Assembly (NCBI RefSeq): GCF_016805985.1
Contig: NZ_CP017661.1
Coordinates: 2,914,001-2,978,000, forward strand
Direction of reading: 5' to 3'
Origin: Microbacterium sp. JZ31
GTDB taxonomy: Bacteria; Actinomycetota; Actinomycetes; Actinomycetales; Microbacteriaceae
DNA length: 64,000 bases
Shown: piece after piece, positions 8,856 through 24,954 of the stretch
Layout: every line of letters begins with the position of its first letter
Numbering within the stretch: the first letter of the stretch is position 1
Position numbers and translations under genes: made by a program
The notes under the pieces: model-generated
Database searches by the model: none
Seen by the model: the letters and a program-made list of their open reading frames with translations, nothing else
Told to the model about the DNA's origin: nothing

Positions 8856-9634
8856 GCCGTCACCACCGCGGCGGTCGCGGGCGCATCCGCCGCGAGCATG
8901 TGGGCCGAGATCTGCTCGGCGGTCTGACGCGGCTTGTCGGCGGCGATGCGCCCGTCCGCGAGGAAGAGCACGCGGTCCGCGTGGCTCGCCGCGATCGGGT
9001 CGTGCGTGACCATCGCGATCGACTGGCCGTGGTCCCGGCTGGCGGCCGCCAGCAGAGCGAGCACCTCGCGGCCCGTGCGGGAGTCGAGGTTGCCGGTGGG
9101 CTCGTCGGCGAACACGAGGTCGGGCGCCGTCGCGAGCGCGCGGGCGATCGCGACGCGCTGCTGCTGACCGCCGCTGAGCTCGTGCGGGCGGTGCGCGAGC
9201 CGCGAGCCCAGGCCGAGTGAGTCGACGAGGCCGTCGATGCGCGCCCGTTCGTGCGCGTCCGGCGTGCGGCCGTCGAGGTCGAAGGGCAGCAGGATGTTGC
9301 CGCGCACGTCGAGGGTCGGCACCAGGTTGAAGGCCTGGAAGACGAAGCCCACGCGGCGGCGGCGCAGCAGCGTCAGCTCGGTGTCCCGCAGGCCGGTGAT
9401 GTCGGTGTCGCCGATCCACGCGCGGCCCGCGGTGGGCGCATCGAGTCCGGCCATGATGTGCATCAGGGTCGACTTGCCCGAGCCGCTGGGGCCCATGATC
9501 GCGGTGAACTGTCCGCGGCGGATGCCGACCGTGACGTCGTCGAGCGCGCGCACGGCGCCGTCGCCCGAGCCGTTCGTCTTGGTGAGGTTCTGGACGCGGG
9601 CGGCGAGGCCCATGTCGGTGGTCGTGATCTCCAT
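8852..9634 (-). CDS. ABC transporter ATP-binding protein (MacB/LolD-like)
   Basis: A 260-residue ATPase with Walker [10 protein letters not shown] (48-56), a Q-loop in [10 protein letters not shown], signature LSGGQQQR, Walker [13 protein letters not shown] and the H-loop MVTHD. The spacing and the PTGNLD motif are typical of the MacB/LolD/FtsE type that pairs with FtsX-like permeases, here the next gene. TAGCGT on the minus strand (9642-9647) lies 7 nt before ATG 9634, so the operon transcript is probably leaderless. Confidence 0.92.
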   Translation of the reverse strand: MEITTTDMGLAARVQNLTKTNGSGDGAVRALDDVTVGIRRGQFTAIMGPSGSGKSTLMHIMAGLDAPTAGRAWIGDTDITGLRDTELTLLRRRRVGFVFQAFNLVPTLDVRGNILLPFDLDGRTPDAHERARIDGLVDSLGLGSRLAHRPHELSGGQQQRVAIARALATAPDLVFADEPTGNLDSRTGREVLALLAAASRDHGQSIAMVTHDPIAASHADRVLFLADGRIAADKPRQTAEQISAHMLAADAPATAAVVTA

Positions 9635-9774
9635 GTCACCGACGCTACGGAGCGGGGCGGGTGCTCCTCATCGGCCCCGGGACGCATCCGCGTACATCGG
9701 AAGGATGATCCGGATCCGCGCGCGACGCGCCGAGAGGAGCATCGGTTGGACGATGTCGGAGGGGTGCGGCTAGG

Positions 9775-9798
9775 TTTGAATCATTCAAATCTTTGAAT
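9775..9798. promoter_or_regulatory. FurA operator with three half-sites
   Basis: TTTGAAT-C-ATTCAAA (9775-9789) is a perfect 7-1-7 inverted repeat, the format of Fur/PerR boxes. A third half-site, TTTGAAT (9792-9798), follows two bases later and overlaps as a second box. It ends 14 nt before the furA GTG. Autoregulation of furA-katG is the established pattern in actinobacteria. Confidence 0.8.
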
Positions 9799-9812
9799 CG
9801 ATCGGATCTCCC

Positions 9813-12540
<2,728 letters not shown>

Positions 12541-12550
12541 CCCCCGCGCC

Positions 12551-12586
12551 CGATGCCGCTCTCACCGCGAGGTGAGGGCGGCATCG
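12551..12586. terminator. Bidirectional terminator between katG and the EamA gene
   Basis: CGATGCCGCTCTCACC (12551-12566) pairs with GGTGAGGGCGGCATCG (12571-12586), a 16-bp stem with one wobble and a GCGA loop. It overlaps the 3' end of the converging EamA gene. Confidence 0.75.
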
Positions 12587-13482
12587 GCGTTCGCGGGCAG
12601 GTGATCCTGCACTCGCTCGCTCCCCCGCCGCCCCGCACGGACGCTCGCGACGACCACGCCGGCCACGAGCAGCGCGCCGCCGCCGAGTTCGGCGGCGTTC
12701 GGCGTCTCCCCCAGCACCAGCCAGGCGGACAGCATCCCCACCACGGGAACCAGCAGGATCCACGGCGCGACGGACGACGCCGGGTTGCGCGCGAGCAGGC
12801 CGTTGTAGATGCCGTAGCCGACGAGCGTCGCGGCCAGCACGGTGTAGGCGGTCGAGAGGGCAGCCTCCCAGCCGAACGCCGCGATCCCGCGCGCGACGGC
12901 GTCCGGTCCGTCGATCAGCAGCGACAGCGCGAACGCCGGCACCGGCACCACGAGCGCCGACCAGACCGTCATGGCGAGCCCGCCCGGCGCCTTCGCCGCG
13001 CGCGCGATCACGTTGCCGACGGCCCACGACAGCGCCGCCGCCAGGCACAGCGCGAGAGCCGCGAGCGGCACGTGCCCGCCCCGGCCCGCGCCCACGATCG
13101 CGAGCCCGCCGGACCCGAGCACGACGCCGATGAGCTGCGCCGGCGTCGGTCGCTCACGCAGCACGCCCGCCGCTATCAGGATCGTCAGCACCACCTGCGC
13201 CTGCAGCACGAGCGACGCGAGCCCCGCGGGCATCCCGGCGGCCATGCTCGCGTACAGCAGGCCGAACTGCCCGAGCGCCATGAAGGCCCCCACGCCCGCG
13301 ACCTTGACCCAGCCCACCCGGGGACACGGCACGAACCAGATCGCGATCAGCACCACGGCGGCGAAGCGCGCCGCGACGAACAGCAGCGGCGGGACGTCGC
13401 CCATGCCGAGATCGATCACGACGAAGTTGACGCCCCAGATCACGGCGACCAGGGCGGCGAGGAGGGCATCGCGGCGAGACAT
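12562..13482 (-). CDS. EamA (DMT) family transporter
   Basis: A 306-residue membrane protein with about ten TM helices in two repeated EamA halves: LLAALVAVIWGVNFVVIDLG at the start, and ALSWAVGNVIARA opening the second half. DMT exporters of this type move amino acids or metabolites out of the cell. It is divergent from a LysR regulator across 72 bp that hold repeated TTCGTGCA motifs, so the regulator very likely controls it. The -10 hexamer before ATG 13482 is weak (CACGCT, minus strand). Confidence 0.87.
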   Translation of the reverse strand: MSRRDALLAALVAVIWGVNFVVIDLGMGDVPPLLFVAARFAAVVLIAIWFVPCPRVGWVKVAGVGAFMALGQFGLLYASMAAGMPAGLASLVLQAQVVLTILIAAGVLRERPTPAQLIGVVLGSGGLAIVGAGRGGHVPLAALALCLAAALSWAVGNVIARAAKAPGGLAMTVWSALVVPVPAFALSLLIDGPDAVARGIAAFGWEAALSTAYTVLAATLVGYGIYNGLLARNPASSVAPWILLVPVVGMLSAWLVLGETPNAAELGGGALLVAGVVVASVRAGRRGSERVQDHLPANADAALTSR

Positions 13483-13518
13483 GCTCCCAGCGTGGTCGCC
13501 CGAACCGTGCAGCACCAG

Positions 13519-13557
13519 CGAACGTTCGTGCACGAGATTCGGTAGCGTTCGTGCATG
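13519..13557. promoter_or_regulatory. LysR-type operator region
   Basis: The palindrome CGAACGTTCG (13519-13528) overlaps CGTTCGTGCA (13523-13532), and an exact second copy lies at 13546-13555, 23 bp away (two helical turns). TGCACGA (13529-13535) is also inverted relative to TCGTGCA (13549-13555). The second copy runs into the lysR start codon, and TAGCGT (13543-13548) is its -10 hexamer. The layout suits autorepression plus control of the divergent exporter. Confidence 0.6.
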
Positions 13558-14445
13558 ATCGATCTCGACGCCCTGGCGGCACTGCGCGCCGTCGCCGCGG
13601 CAGGAACCGTGAGTGCTGCGGCCGACACGCTGGGCTTCACGCCGAGCGCGGTCTCGCAGCAGATCAAGCGCCTCGAACGGCAGACGGGAGTGCCGCTGCT
13701 GGAGCGCGTGGGCCGCGGCGTCATGCTGACCCACGACGGTCGCTACCTCGTGGACGAGGGCGAGCGCCTGCTCGCCGACATCGAGCACGTCCAGGCCGCT
13801 CTGCGCCGACGGGCCGGCACGGTCGCCGGCACCGTGCGGATCGCCGCGTTCTCCACCGCCATGCGCGGACTCGTCGGTCCGCGCGCTCGTGGTCTGCGCG
13901 AAGCGCATCCGGAGCTCACGCTCGCGCTCACGGAACGCGAGCCGTGGGACGCGGTCGACCTCGTCGCATCCGGCCAGGCCGATGTCGGCATCGTCCACAC
14001 GTGGGGCGACGTGCCGATCGAGATCCCCGACCACGTCGTCGCCACGTCCGTCGCGCACGATGTCGCCGACGTCATCCTGCATCGGGGGCATTCGCTCGCC
14101 GGACGCGCGAGCGTGACACCGCACGATCTCGTCGACGAGGGCTGGATCGCGACGCCCGAGGGGTCGATCTGCCGGCAGTGGCTCGGGCGGATGTACGACG
14201 GCACGGGACGGCGACCGCGCATCGCGCACGTCGCGATGGAGTTCGACAGCCACCTCGCCCTCGCCCGCGCGGGGCTCGGCATCGCGCTCGTGCCCCGGCT
14301 CGGCCGCGCGGCGCTCGGCGACGACCTGACGGCCGTCGCGGTGCGCGACCCCGAGCCGACGCGCGAGATCATCGCGCTCCACCGGCGCTCGATGGCGCCG
14401 TCCCCCGCGATCGCGGCGGTGGTGGAGGCGTTGCGGGCGGGTTAG
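13555..14445 (+). CDS. LysR-family transcriptional regulator
   Basis: A 296-residue protein with an N-terminal winged HTH (residues about 1-60, GTVSAAADTLGFTPSAVSQQ with LERQTGVPLLER) and a C-terminal substrate-binding domain (about 90-290). It is divergent from an EamA exporter, the typical arrangement of ArgP/LysG-like exporter regulators, although the effector is unknown. TAGCGT ends 6 nt before ATG 13555, so the mRNA is probably leaderless, and the start codon itself is part of a putative operator repeat. Confidence 0.9.
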   Translation: MIDLDALAALRAVAAAGTVSAAADTLGFTPSAVSQQIKRLERQTGVPLLERVGRGVMLTHDGRYLVDEGERLLADIEHVQAALRRRAGTVAGTVRIAAFSTAMRGLVGPRARGLREAHPELTLALTEREPWDAVDLVASGQADVGIVHTWGDVPIEIPDHVVATSVAHDVADVILHRGHSLAGRASVTPHDLVDEGWIATPEGSICRQWLGRMYDGTGRRPRIAHVAMEFDSHLALARAGLGIALVPRLGRAALGDDLTAVAVRDPEPTREIIALHRRSMAPSPAIAAVVEALRAG

Positions 14446-14517
14446 ACCGCGCCTCGAGGCGGCGGGGCGAGGCCGGGCGGGCGGGTCAGGCGGCGGGCCG
14501 GATCAGGCGGCGCCGGG

Positions 14518-15153
14518 TCAGGCGAGGCCGTGCTCGAACGCGAACACGACGAGCTGCACGCGGTCGCGCAGCGCGAGCTTCGTCAGGATGCGGCTGATGT
14601 GCGTCTTCACGGTCGCCTCGCTGAGGAACTCGCGCGCCGCGATCTCGGCGTTGCTGAGCCCGCGCGCGGCGAGCGCGAAGATCTCCCGCTCGCGCTCGGT
14701 CAGATCGGAGTACGCGGGCGGCACGGGGCGCGGCGCCTCGGCGAAGTGGGCGAACAGGTCGCGCGTGGCGGCCGCCGCGATCACCGACGAGCCCGCGTGC
14801 ACCGTGCGGATCGCGGCGAGCAGGAACTCGGGATCCGCGTCCTTCAGCAGGAAGCCGGACGCGCCCTGCCGGATCGCGCGCGCGGCCGCCTCGTCGAGAT
14901 CGAACGTCGTCAGCATGACGACCTTCGGCGGATCCGGACGCGTCAGCAGCTCGGCGGTCGCGGCGAGACCGTCCATCACCGGCATGCGGATGTCCATGAG
15001 CACGACGTCGGGACGGGTCGCGGCGATCACGTCCAGCGCCTCACGGCCGTCGCCCGCCTCGCCCACGACTTCCAGGTCGGGCTGCGACGCGACGAGCATG
15101 CGGATGCCCGCACGGAACAGGGCCTGGTCGTCCACCAGAGCGACGCGGATCAT
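14518..15153 (-). CDS. NarL/LuxR-type response regulator
   Basis: A 211-residue protein with a receiver domain (D8-D9 pocket, phospho-acceptor D54 in VVLMDIRMPVMDG, a K in FLLKDADPEF) and a C-terminal LuxR HTH (LTEREREIFALAARGLSN, SEATVKTHISRILTKLALRDR). Its start overlaps the stop of the kinase gene by 4 nt. With the kinase it forms a NarL-type system of unknown signal. No obvious target gene adjoins. Confidence 0.92.
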   Translation of the reverse strand: MIRVALVDDQALFRAGIRMLVASQPDLEVVGEAGDGREALDVIAATRPDVVLMDIRMPVMDGLAATAELLTRPDPPKVVMLTTFDLDEAAARAIRQGASGFLLKDADPEFLLAAIRTVHAGSSVIAAAATRDLFAHFAEAPRPVPPAYSDLTEREREIFALAARGLSNAEIAAREFLSEATVKTHISRILTKLALRDRVQLVVFAFEHGLA

Positions 15154-16382
15154 CCGTCGATCCTGCCAGGGCCGATCGGGATCTCGCCGCGCACGACCCA
15201 CGCGTCGCCGTCGCGGCCGGCGTCCAGGCGACCGCCCGTGAGCTGCGCGCGCTCGCGCATGCCGATCACGCCGTGACCGCCCGGCTCTGGAGCGCGCCCC
15301 TCCGGGCGCACGACGTTGCGCACGCCGAGACGGACGCGATCCGGAAGCCAGGCGAGCGAGACCTCGACCGGTCCGCCGTCGCCGTGCCGCAGCGCGTTCG
15401 TGAGCGCCTCCTGCAGGATCCGGTACACCGCGAGCTGCACGGCCGCGGGCGGCGTGCCGGGAGGGGCAGGATCCACGTCCACGCGCAGGTCGACGCCCGC
15501 GGCGCGCACCTGGCCGTACAGCTGCTCGAGGTCGGCGAGAGTCGGCTGCGGACCCTCACCCTGCCGGTGCCGCAGCTGCGTCAGCAGCAGCCGCACGTCG
15601 GCGAGCGCGGCGCGGGCGGTCTGGCTGATCGTGGTCAGCGCCTCGGTCGCGGCCGCCGGATCCGCCGCGGCGGCGTAGCGCGCGCCGTCGGCCTGGGCGA
15701 TCACCACGGCGAGCGAATGCGCCACGACGTCGTGCATGTCGCGGGCGATGCGGCCCCGCTCCTCCTCGGCGGCCGCGCGCGCCTCGGCCTCGCGCTGGGC
15801 GCGGCGGTCGTCGCGCGCGCGGAAGACGGCGCGGAACAGCGCGCCGAGCGTCCATGACAGCAGCAGCGCGAACAGGGCCGCGCTGAACCCCGCTGCGACG
15901 GCGAAGGCGGTCTGTGCGGTGAACTCCGTCGCCTGGGTGGCCCACACGGGCGCGATCGTGAGGTAGATCGCGATGATCAGCGCACCGACGAAGCCCGACG
16001 CGAACCCGAGCCAGAACACCAGGCGCGATCCGTAGGCGGCCGTCGCGAACAGCACGGCGAAGATCGCCACGTTCGCGGGCATGGGCGGCTGGACGGTGCC
16101 CACCTGCCAGAGGGCGCCGATCCACGCCACGGCGAGCGCCAGCGGGGGCGAGCAGCGACTGAGCAGCAGCGCGCCGACCATCAGCGTCACGGTGATCCCC
16201 GCCATGATCAGCGGCACGGTCCCGAGCGAGGCCATCGTCACATACGCGAAGGCCGCGAACACCACGGCGACCGTCACGTCGATCGCCCACTGCGTCGCCG
16301 TGACCGGGCGGAACAGCCGCGAGAGGCGTCGCCGCCCGTCGTCGGCGCGGGCTTCGGTGTCGGGGGTGCGGCTCGGATCCAT
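15150..16382 (-). CDS. NarL-type sensor histidine kinase
   Basis: A 410-residue membrane kinase. About six TM helices occupy residues 30-190 without a large extracytoplasmic domain, followed by a coiled stretch rich in Ala/Glu/Arg, a HisKA_3 helix with H217 (RDMHDVVAHSLAVVIAQ), and an HATPase domain (ILQEALTNALRHG N-box, GHGVIGMRERAQL). Kinases of this shape, with a membrane sensor and no loop, often monitor the cell envelope or lipophilic compounds. TACGGT (minus strand, 16390-16395) lies 7 nt before the ATG. Confidence 0.9.
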   Translation of the reverse strand: MDPSRTPDTEARADDGRRRLSRLFRPVTATQWAIDVTVAVVFAAFAYVTMASLGTVPLIMAGITVTLMVGALLLSRCSPPLALAVAWIGALWQVGTVQPPMPANVAIFAVLFATAAYGSRLVFWLGFASGFVGALIIAIYLTIAPVWATQATEFTAQTAFAVAAGFSAALFALLLSWTLGALFRAVFRARDDRRAQREAEARAAAEEERGRIARDMHDVVAHSLAVVIAQADGARYAAAADPAAATEALTTISQTARAALADVRLLLTQLRHRQGEGPQPTLADLEQLYGQVRAAGVDLRVDVDPAPPGTPPAAVQLAVYRILQEALTNALRHGDGGPVEVSLAWLPDRVRLGVRNVVRPEGRAPEPGGHGVIGMRERAQLTGGRLDAGRDGDAWVVRGEIPIGPGRIDG

Positions 16383-16543
16383 CCCCTTCACCGTACGGTT
16401 GCGCGGGGTCGGGCACATCCGCCGCGGGATGTATCCGGGGCGCTTCCGCGGCCGATGCACGGCGAAGGCACAATCGGCCGCGAGGCGGCGCCGATGGCTT
16501 CGCGGCGATGGTCGTGCCTTCGTTGTGCCCCCCAGACGCCCTC

Positions 16544-16780
16544 GCCCCCGCACAACGCAGGAGCCGGATGGGCGACGCGCCGCGACACCGCCTGGATCAT
16601 CCTCGTGGCGGGCATTCCGTCCTGCGTTGTGCGAATCGGGCGGCCGACCGTCGGGCGGGCGACCGGCGGGCGCCCGCGCCCCCGCACAACGCAGGAGCCG
16701 GGTGGGCGACGCGCCGCGACACCGCCTGGATCATCCTCGTGGCGGGTATTCCGTCCTGCGTTGTGCGGATCGGGCGGCCG
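16544..16780. repeat. Duplicated 81-bp element with inverted ends
   Basis: Two near-identical units lie at 16551-16631 and 16685-16765, 134 bp apart, with about three base differences. Each begins CACAACGCAGGA and ends TCCTGCGTTGTG, exact reverse complements, so each can fold as a long hairpin. A further inverted half, CGTTGTG, sits at 16521-16527. The region 16383-16878 has no gene that I believe. It holds these units and GC-rich low-complexity sequence with GGGCGGGCGACC repeats. It looks like a small non-autonomous (MITE- or REP-like) element. Confidence 0.8.
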
Positions 16781-16878
16781 GCCGGCGGACGCCGGGCCCG
16801 TAGGGCGGGCGACCGGAGGGCGCCCGACGGCCCCGCGGTGCCGCCGACGGCCCCGGCCCGCCGCCGTAGGCTGATCCG

Positions 16879-17946
16879 GTGGATCCTCTGCACGACCCGA
16901 GCCGCCGTCACTTCGCGTCCGACAACTACGCGGGCGCGCATCCCGAGGTCATCGCGGCCATCGCGGCGGCGAACGGCGGGCATGCCGTGTCGTACGGCGA
17001 GGATCCCTACACCGCCCGCCTGCAGGAGCAGTTCGCCGAGCTGCTGGGCGAGGGCGTCGAGGCGTTCCCGGTGTTCAACGGCACGGGCGCCAACGTCGTC
17101 GCGCTGCAGTCGATGCTCACGCGCTGGGGCGCCGTGATCGCCCCCGCCGCGGCGCACATCAACACGGACGAGGGCGGTGCTCCCGAGAAGGTCGGCGGGT
17201 TCAAGATCGTCCCCGTCGCCACCCCGGACGCGAAGCTGACACCCGAGGCGATCCGGTCGTTCGCGGGCTCGCGCGGCGTGCACCAGGCCGTGCCGCAGGC
17301 CGTGTCGATCACGCAGTCGACCGAGCTCGGCACGCTCTACACGGTCGCCGAGATCGCGGCGATCGCCGACACCGCGCACGCGCTCGGCCTGAAGGTGCAC
17401 ATGGACGGCGCCCGGATCGCCAACGCGGCCGCCGCGCTCGGCGCGCCGCTGCCGGCGTTCACGCGCGACGTCGGCGTGGACGTCCTGAGCTTCGGCGGCA
17501 CGAAGAACGGGGCCATCGGCGCCGAGGCGATCGTGGTGCTGAATCCCGATGCCGTGGACGGGATCGACTTCCTGCGGAAGTCGGCCATGCAGCTGGCCTC
17601 GAAGATGCGGTTCGTGTCGGCGCAGCTCGTCGCGCTGCTGACCGACGACCTGTGGCTGCGCGGCGGCGCGCACGCCAACGCGATGGCCGCCCGGCTCCGG
17701 TCGGGGATCGAGTCGGGGCTCGCCGACGCATCCATCCGGGGCGTGTCGTTCACGCAGCCGACGCAGACGAACGGGATCTTCGCCATCCTGCCGCCCGGCG
17801 TCGCCGACCGGCTGCGCGAGCGCTTCCGCTTCTACGACTGGAACGAGGCGACGGGCGAGGTGCGCTGGCTCACCAGCTGGGACACCGCAGAGGCCGACGT
17901 GGACGCGTTCGTGGCCGCGATCGCGGCGGAGACCCGGGCCGACTGA
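16879..17946 (+). CDS. Low-specificity L-threonine aldolase family PLP enzyme
   Basis: A 355-residue fold-type I PLP enzyme of the beta-eliminating lyase / threonine aldolase family. FASDNYAGAHPEV and YGEDPYT open the active site, GTGANVVAL binds phosphate, HMDGARIANAA carries the PLP-ring Asp, and FGGTKNG contains the Schiff-base Lys. It would split L-threonine or allo-threonine to glycine and acetaldehyde. GTG 16879 follows TAGGCT by 6 nt, a leaderless promoter. The next gene starts 1 nt after its stop, which suggests co-transcription. Confidence 0.88.
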   Translation: MDPLHDPSRRHFASDNYAGAHPEVIAAIAAANGGHAVSYGEDPYTARLQEQFAELLGEGVEAFPVFNGTGANVVALQSMLTRWGAVIAPAAAHINTDEGGAPEKVGGFKIVPVATPDAKLTPEAIRSFAGSRGVHQAVPQAVSITQSTELGTLYTVAEIAAIADTAHALGLKVHMDGARIANAAAALGAPLPAFTRDVGVDVLSFGGTKNGAIGAEAIVVLNPDAVDGIDFLRKSAMQLASKMRFVSAQLVALLTDDLWLRGGAHANAMAARLRSGIESGLADASIRGVSFTQPTQTNGIFAILPPGVADRLRERFRFYDWNEATGEVRWLTSWDTAEADVDAFVAAIAAETRAD

Positions 17947-17947
17947 G

Positions 17948-18463
17948 ATGTCCCGCAACCGGACGACGCGCGCCCAGCTGCCCCCGCAGGAGCGCGCCGA
18001 GCGTCTGAAGGAGCGGATCTACCTGACCTTCACGGCGCTCGCGGTCGTGATCACGCTCGACAGCCACGGCCATCCCACCCCCGGCGAGGCGATGGCCACG
18101 CTCGCGGTCACGTCCGCCGCGACGCTGCTGGCCGTGTTCGTGGCGGATCTCGTGTCGCACCTGGTCGTGCACGGCGAGATCCACACGCGCGCGGAACTGC
18201 GCCGCGCCGCCGCGGTGTCGCTCGGCGCGATCGGCGCGGTGGCGCTGCCGTTCGTCTTCCTCGCGCTCGCCGTCTTCGACGTGTGGACCCTGTCGCACGC
18301 GCTGCGCGGGGCGAAGGCCGCGCTGATCGTCGCCCTCGTCGCGATCGGCTGGCTGGCCGTGCGGCGCACGCGCGCGAGCTGGTGGCAGAAGCTCTTCGTG
18401 CTGGGCGCGGAGGCCGGGCTGGGCCTCGCCGTCATCGGACTCGAACTGCTCGCCCACGGCTGA
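17948..18463 (+). CDS. Four-TM membrane protein of unknown function
   Basis: A 171-residue protein with a charged N-terminus (QERAERLKERIY) and about four TM helices. A polar stretch with several histidines (LDSHGHPTP; DLVSHLVVHGEIHTRAEL) could bind metal or sit at the membrane surface. I do not recognise a named family. It begins 1 nt after the threonine aldolase stop and is probably in the same transcript. Confidence 0.7.
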   Translation: MSRNRTTRAQLPPQERAERLKERIYLTFTALAVVITLDSHGHPTPGEAMATLAVTSAATLLAVFVADLVSHLVVHGEIHTRAELRRAAAVSLGAIGAVALPFVFLALAVFDVWTLSHALRGAKAALIVALVAIGWLAVRRTRASWWQKLFVLGAEAGLGLAVIGLELLAHG

Positions 18464-18497
18464 GCCGTCCTGACGAGGGCGCCGCCACGCGGCGACG

Positions 18498-19121
18498 TCA
18501 GCGCAGGGCGCCGACGCTCGCCAGAGCCGTGCGGACCAGGGTGGAGCGCCCGCCCTCCATCTCGGACGCGAGCGTCTCGGACGACGCCTCCTCGGGCGTC
18601 ATCCAGGTGACCTCGAGGGCGTCCTGCCGGGGCTCGCACGTTCCCGTGACCGGCACGACGAAGGCGAGCGACACGGCGTGCTGGCGGTCGTCGTGGTACG
18701 GGCTGACGCCGGGGATGGGGAAGTACTCGGCGACCGTGAACGGCACGGGCGACGGCGGCAGCAGCGGGAAGGCCATGGGGCCGAGGTCGTTCTCGAGGTG
18801 CCGGAACAGCGCGTCGCGCACGGTCTCGCCGTAGCGCACCCGGCCCGAGACGATCGTGCGGGTGATCTCGCCGATCGGCGTCGCGCGCAGCAGGATGCCC
18901 ACCTGCGTCACGGCGCCCGTGCCGTCGGTGCGCACCGGCACCGCCTCGACGTACAGCATCGGCATGCGGCGGCGGATCTCCGCGAGCTCGATGTCGGTCA
19001 GCCAGGCGGGGTTCGCGCCGCCGCCGGGCACGCCGCCGAAGCCGGCCGCGCCGACCGCGGAGAAGTCCGCGTCGTCGGAGGGCTGGTCGTCGGGATCGGG
19101 GTCGGGAGTGCGTACGGCCAT
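18498..19121 (-). CDS. Nudix-like protein (DUF4916 type)
   Basis: A 207-residue protein. The N-terminal 45 residues are acidic and Gly-rich and probably disordered. The core has a degenerate Nudix box: in GRVRYGETVRDALFRHLEND the first Gly, the Glu and the Arg are kept, but the REXXEE core reads RHLEND, so hydrolase activity is doubtful. WLTDIELAEIRRRMP precedes it, as in actinobacterial DUF4916 proteins. TATACA (minus strand, 19128-19133) lies 6 nt before the ATG, suggesting a leaderless start. Confidence 0.75.
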   Translation of the reverse strand: MAVRTPDPDPDDQPSDDADFSAVGAAGFGGVPGGGANPAWLTDIELAEIRRRMPMLYVEAVPVRTDGTGAVTQVGILLRATPIGEITRTIVSGRVRYGETVRDALFRHLENDLGPMAFPLLPPSPVPFTVAEYFPIPGVSPYHDDRQHAVSLAFVVPVTGTCEPRQDALEVTWMTPEEASSETLASEMEGGRSTLVRTALASVGALR

Positions 19122-19198
19122 GCATCCTGTATACCCGCAGCGGATGGGATCCCTCTGCCCTCTGGAGGAACGTCGGCGCCCCGCGGCAGGATGGACGG

Positions 19199-19846
19199 GT
19201 GCCTGAGACCCCGATCCTCGACGACGCCGCGGTGCTCTGGTCGCAAGAACCGGCGGGCCGTCCGCTGCTCGTGCTGCTGCACGGCTACGGCGCCGACGAG
19301 CGCGATCTGTTCGCCCTGACGCCGCACCTGCCGGCCGAGTTCGCGGTCGCGGCCGTGCGCGCGCCGCTCGAGCCGCCGTTTCCGACGCCCGGTCGATCCT
19401 GGTATCCGATCGAGGGCCTCGGAAGCCGCGACGCGGCGCACGTCACGCGCGCGGCCGCCTCGCTGCTGACGTGGCTCGACGCCGTCGCGTCCGAGGCGAC
19501 GAGCATCGGGCTGCTCGGCTTCTCGCAGGGAGGCGCGGTGGCGCTGCAGGCCCTGCGGCTGGATCCCGAGCGCTTCTCCTTCGTCGTCAACCTCTCGGGC
19601 TACGCGACGCCGGGCGAGCTGCCACGCGACGCCGAGCTCGCCGAGCGACGCCCGCCCGTGTTCTGGGGACGCGGCGTGCTGGACGACGTCATCCCCGGCC
19701 AGCTCGTGCTGCACACGACCGACTGGCTGCCCGGCCACAGCGACCTCGTCGGCCGCATCTATCCGGATCTGCGTCACGCGGTCCACGAGCAGGAGCTCGC
19801 GGACGTGCGCGTGTTCCTCGAGAAGCAGGTGGATCAGCGGGGCTGA
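19199..19846 (+). CDS. Alpha/beta hydrolase (phospholipase/carboxylesterase type)
   Basis: A 215-residue serine hydrolase. LVLLHGYGADERDL forms the oxyanion region, GLLGFSQGGAVALQ carries the nucleophile Ser, and a DDVIPG Asp and a late His (DLRHAVHEQEL) complete the triad. This is the short esterase family related to acyl-protein thioesterases. GTG 19199 has CAGGAT 6 nt upstream. Its last 13 bases overlap the end of a converging small gene. Confidence 0.86.
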   Translation: MPETPILDDAAVLWSQEPAGRPLLVLLHGYGADERDLFALTPHLPAEFAVAAVRAPLEPPFPTPGRSWYPIEGLGSRDAAHVTRAAASLLTWLDAVASEATSIGLLGFSQGGAVALQALRLDPERFSFVVNLSGYATPGELPRDAELAERRPPVFWGRGVLDDVIPGQLVLHTTDWLPGHSDLVGRIYPDLRHAVHEQELADVRVFLEKQVDQRG

Positions 19847-20040
19847 TCGCCGGATCCGTCTTCGCCGGTCACTCCCCGGTCGTCGGAGGTCGGCCCGGGC
19901 TTGGGCTTCTCGGCGAACACGATCGCGAAGATGATGGCGAAGGCCAAGCCGAAGGCAGGATTCCCCAGCGCCAGACCGAACACGATCCCGAAGGCGATGC
20001 CGAGGGGCCAGTTCCATTCCGAGGGCTTCTGAGCGCTCAT
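19834..20040 (-). CDS. Small membrane protein of unknown function
   Basis: A 68-residue protein. A short polar N-terminus (MSAQKPSEWNWPLG) leads into one hydrophobic hairpin or long helix (about 13-45: IAFGIVFGLALGNPAFGLAF and onward), then a charged Pro/Asp/Gly-rich tail. It overlaps the 3' end of the esterase gene by 13 nt on the opposite strand. No family is recognised. The coding call rests on clear membrane topology and a plausible start. Confidence 0.6.
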   Translation of the reverse strand: MSAQKPSEWNWPLGIAFGIVFGLALGNPAFGLAFAIIFAIVFAEKPKPGPTSDDRGVTGEDGSGDQPR

Positions 20041-20145
20041 GGGCCCGACGGTACGCACCTCGCCCGCGCGGCACCTCCCCCGCGGGACGGAGTTCGCCCT
20101 GTCCAGCCCCCGCCCGATGTCGGTGCCGCGAGGCAGGATGGTGGG

Positions 20146-24946
<4,801 letters not shown>

Positions 24947-24954
<8 letters not shown>

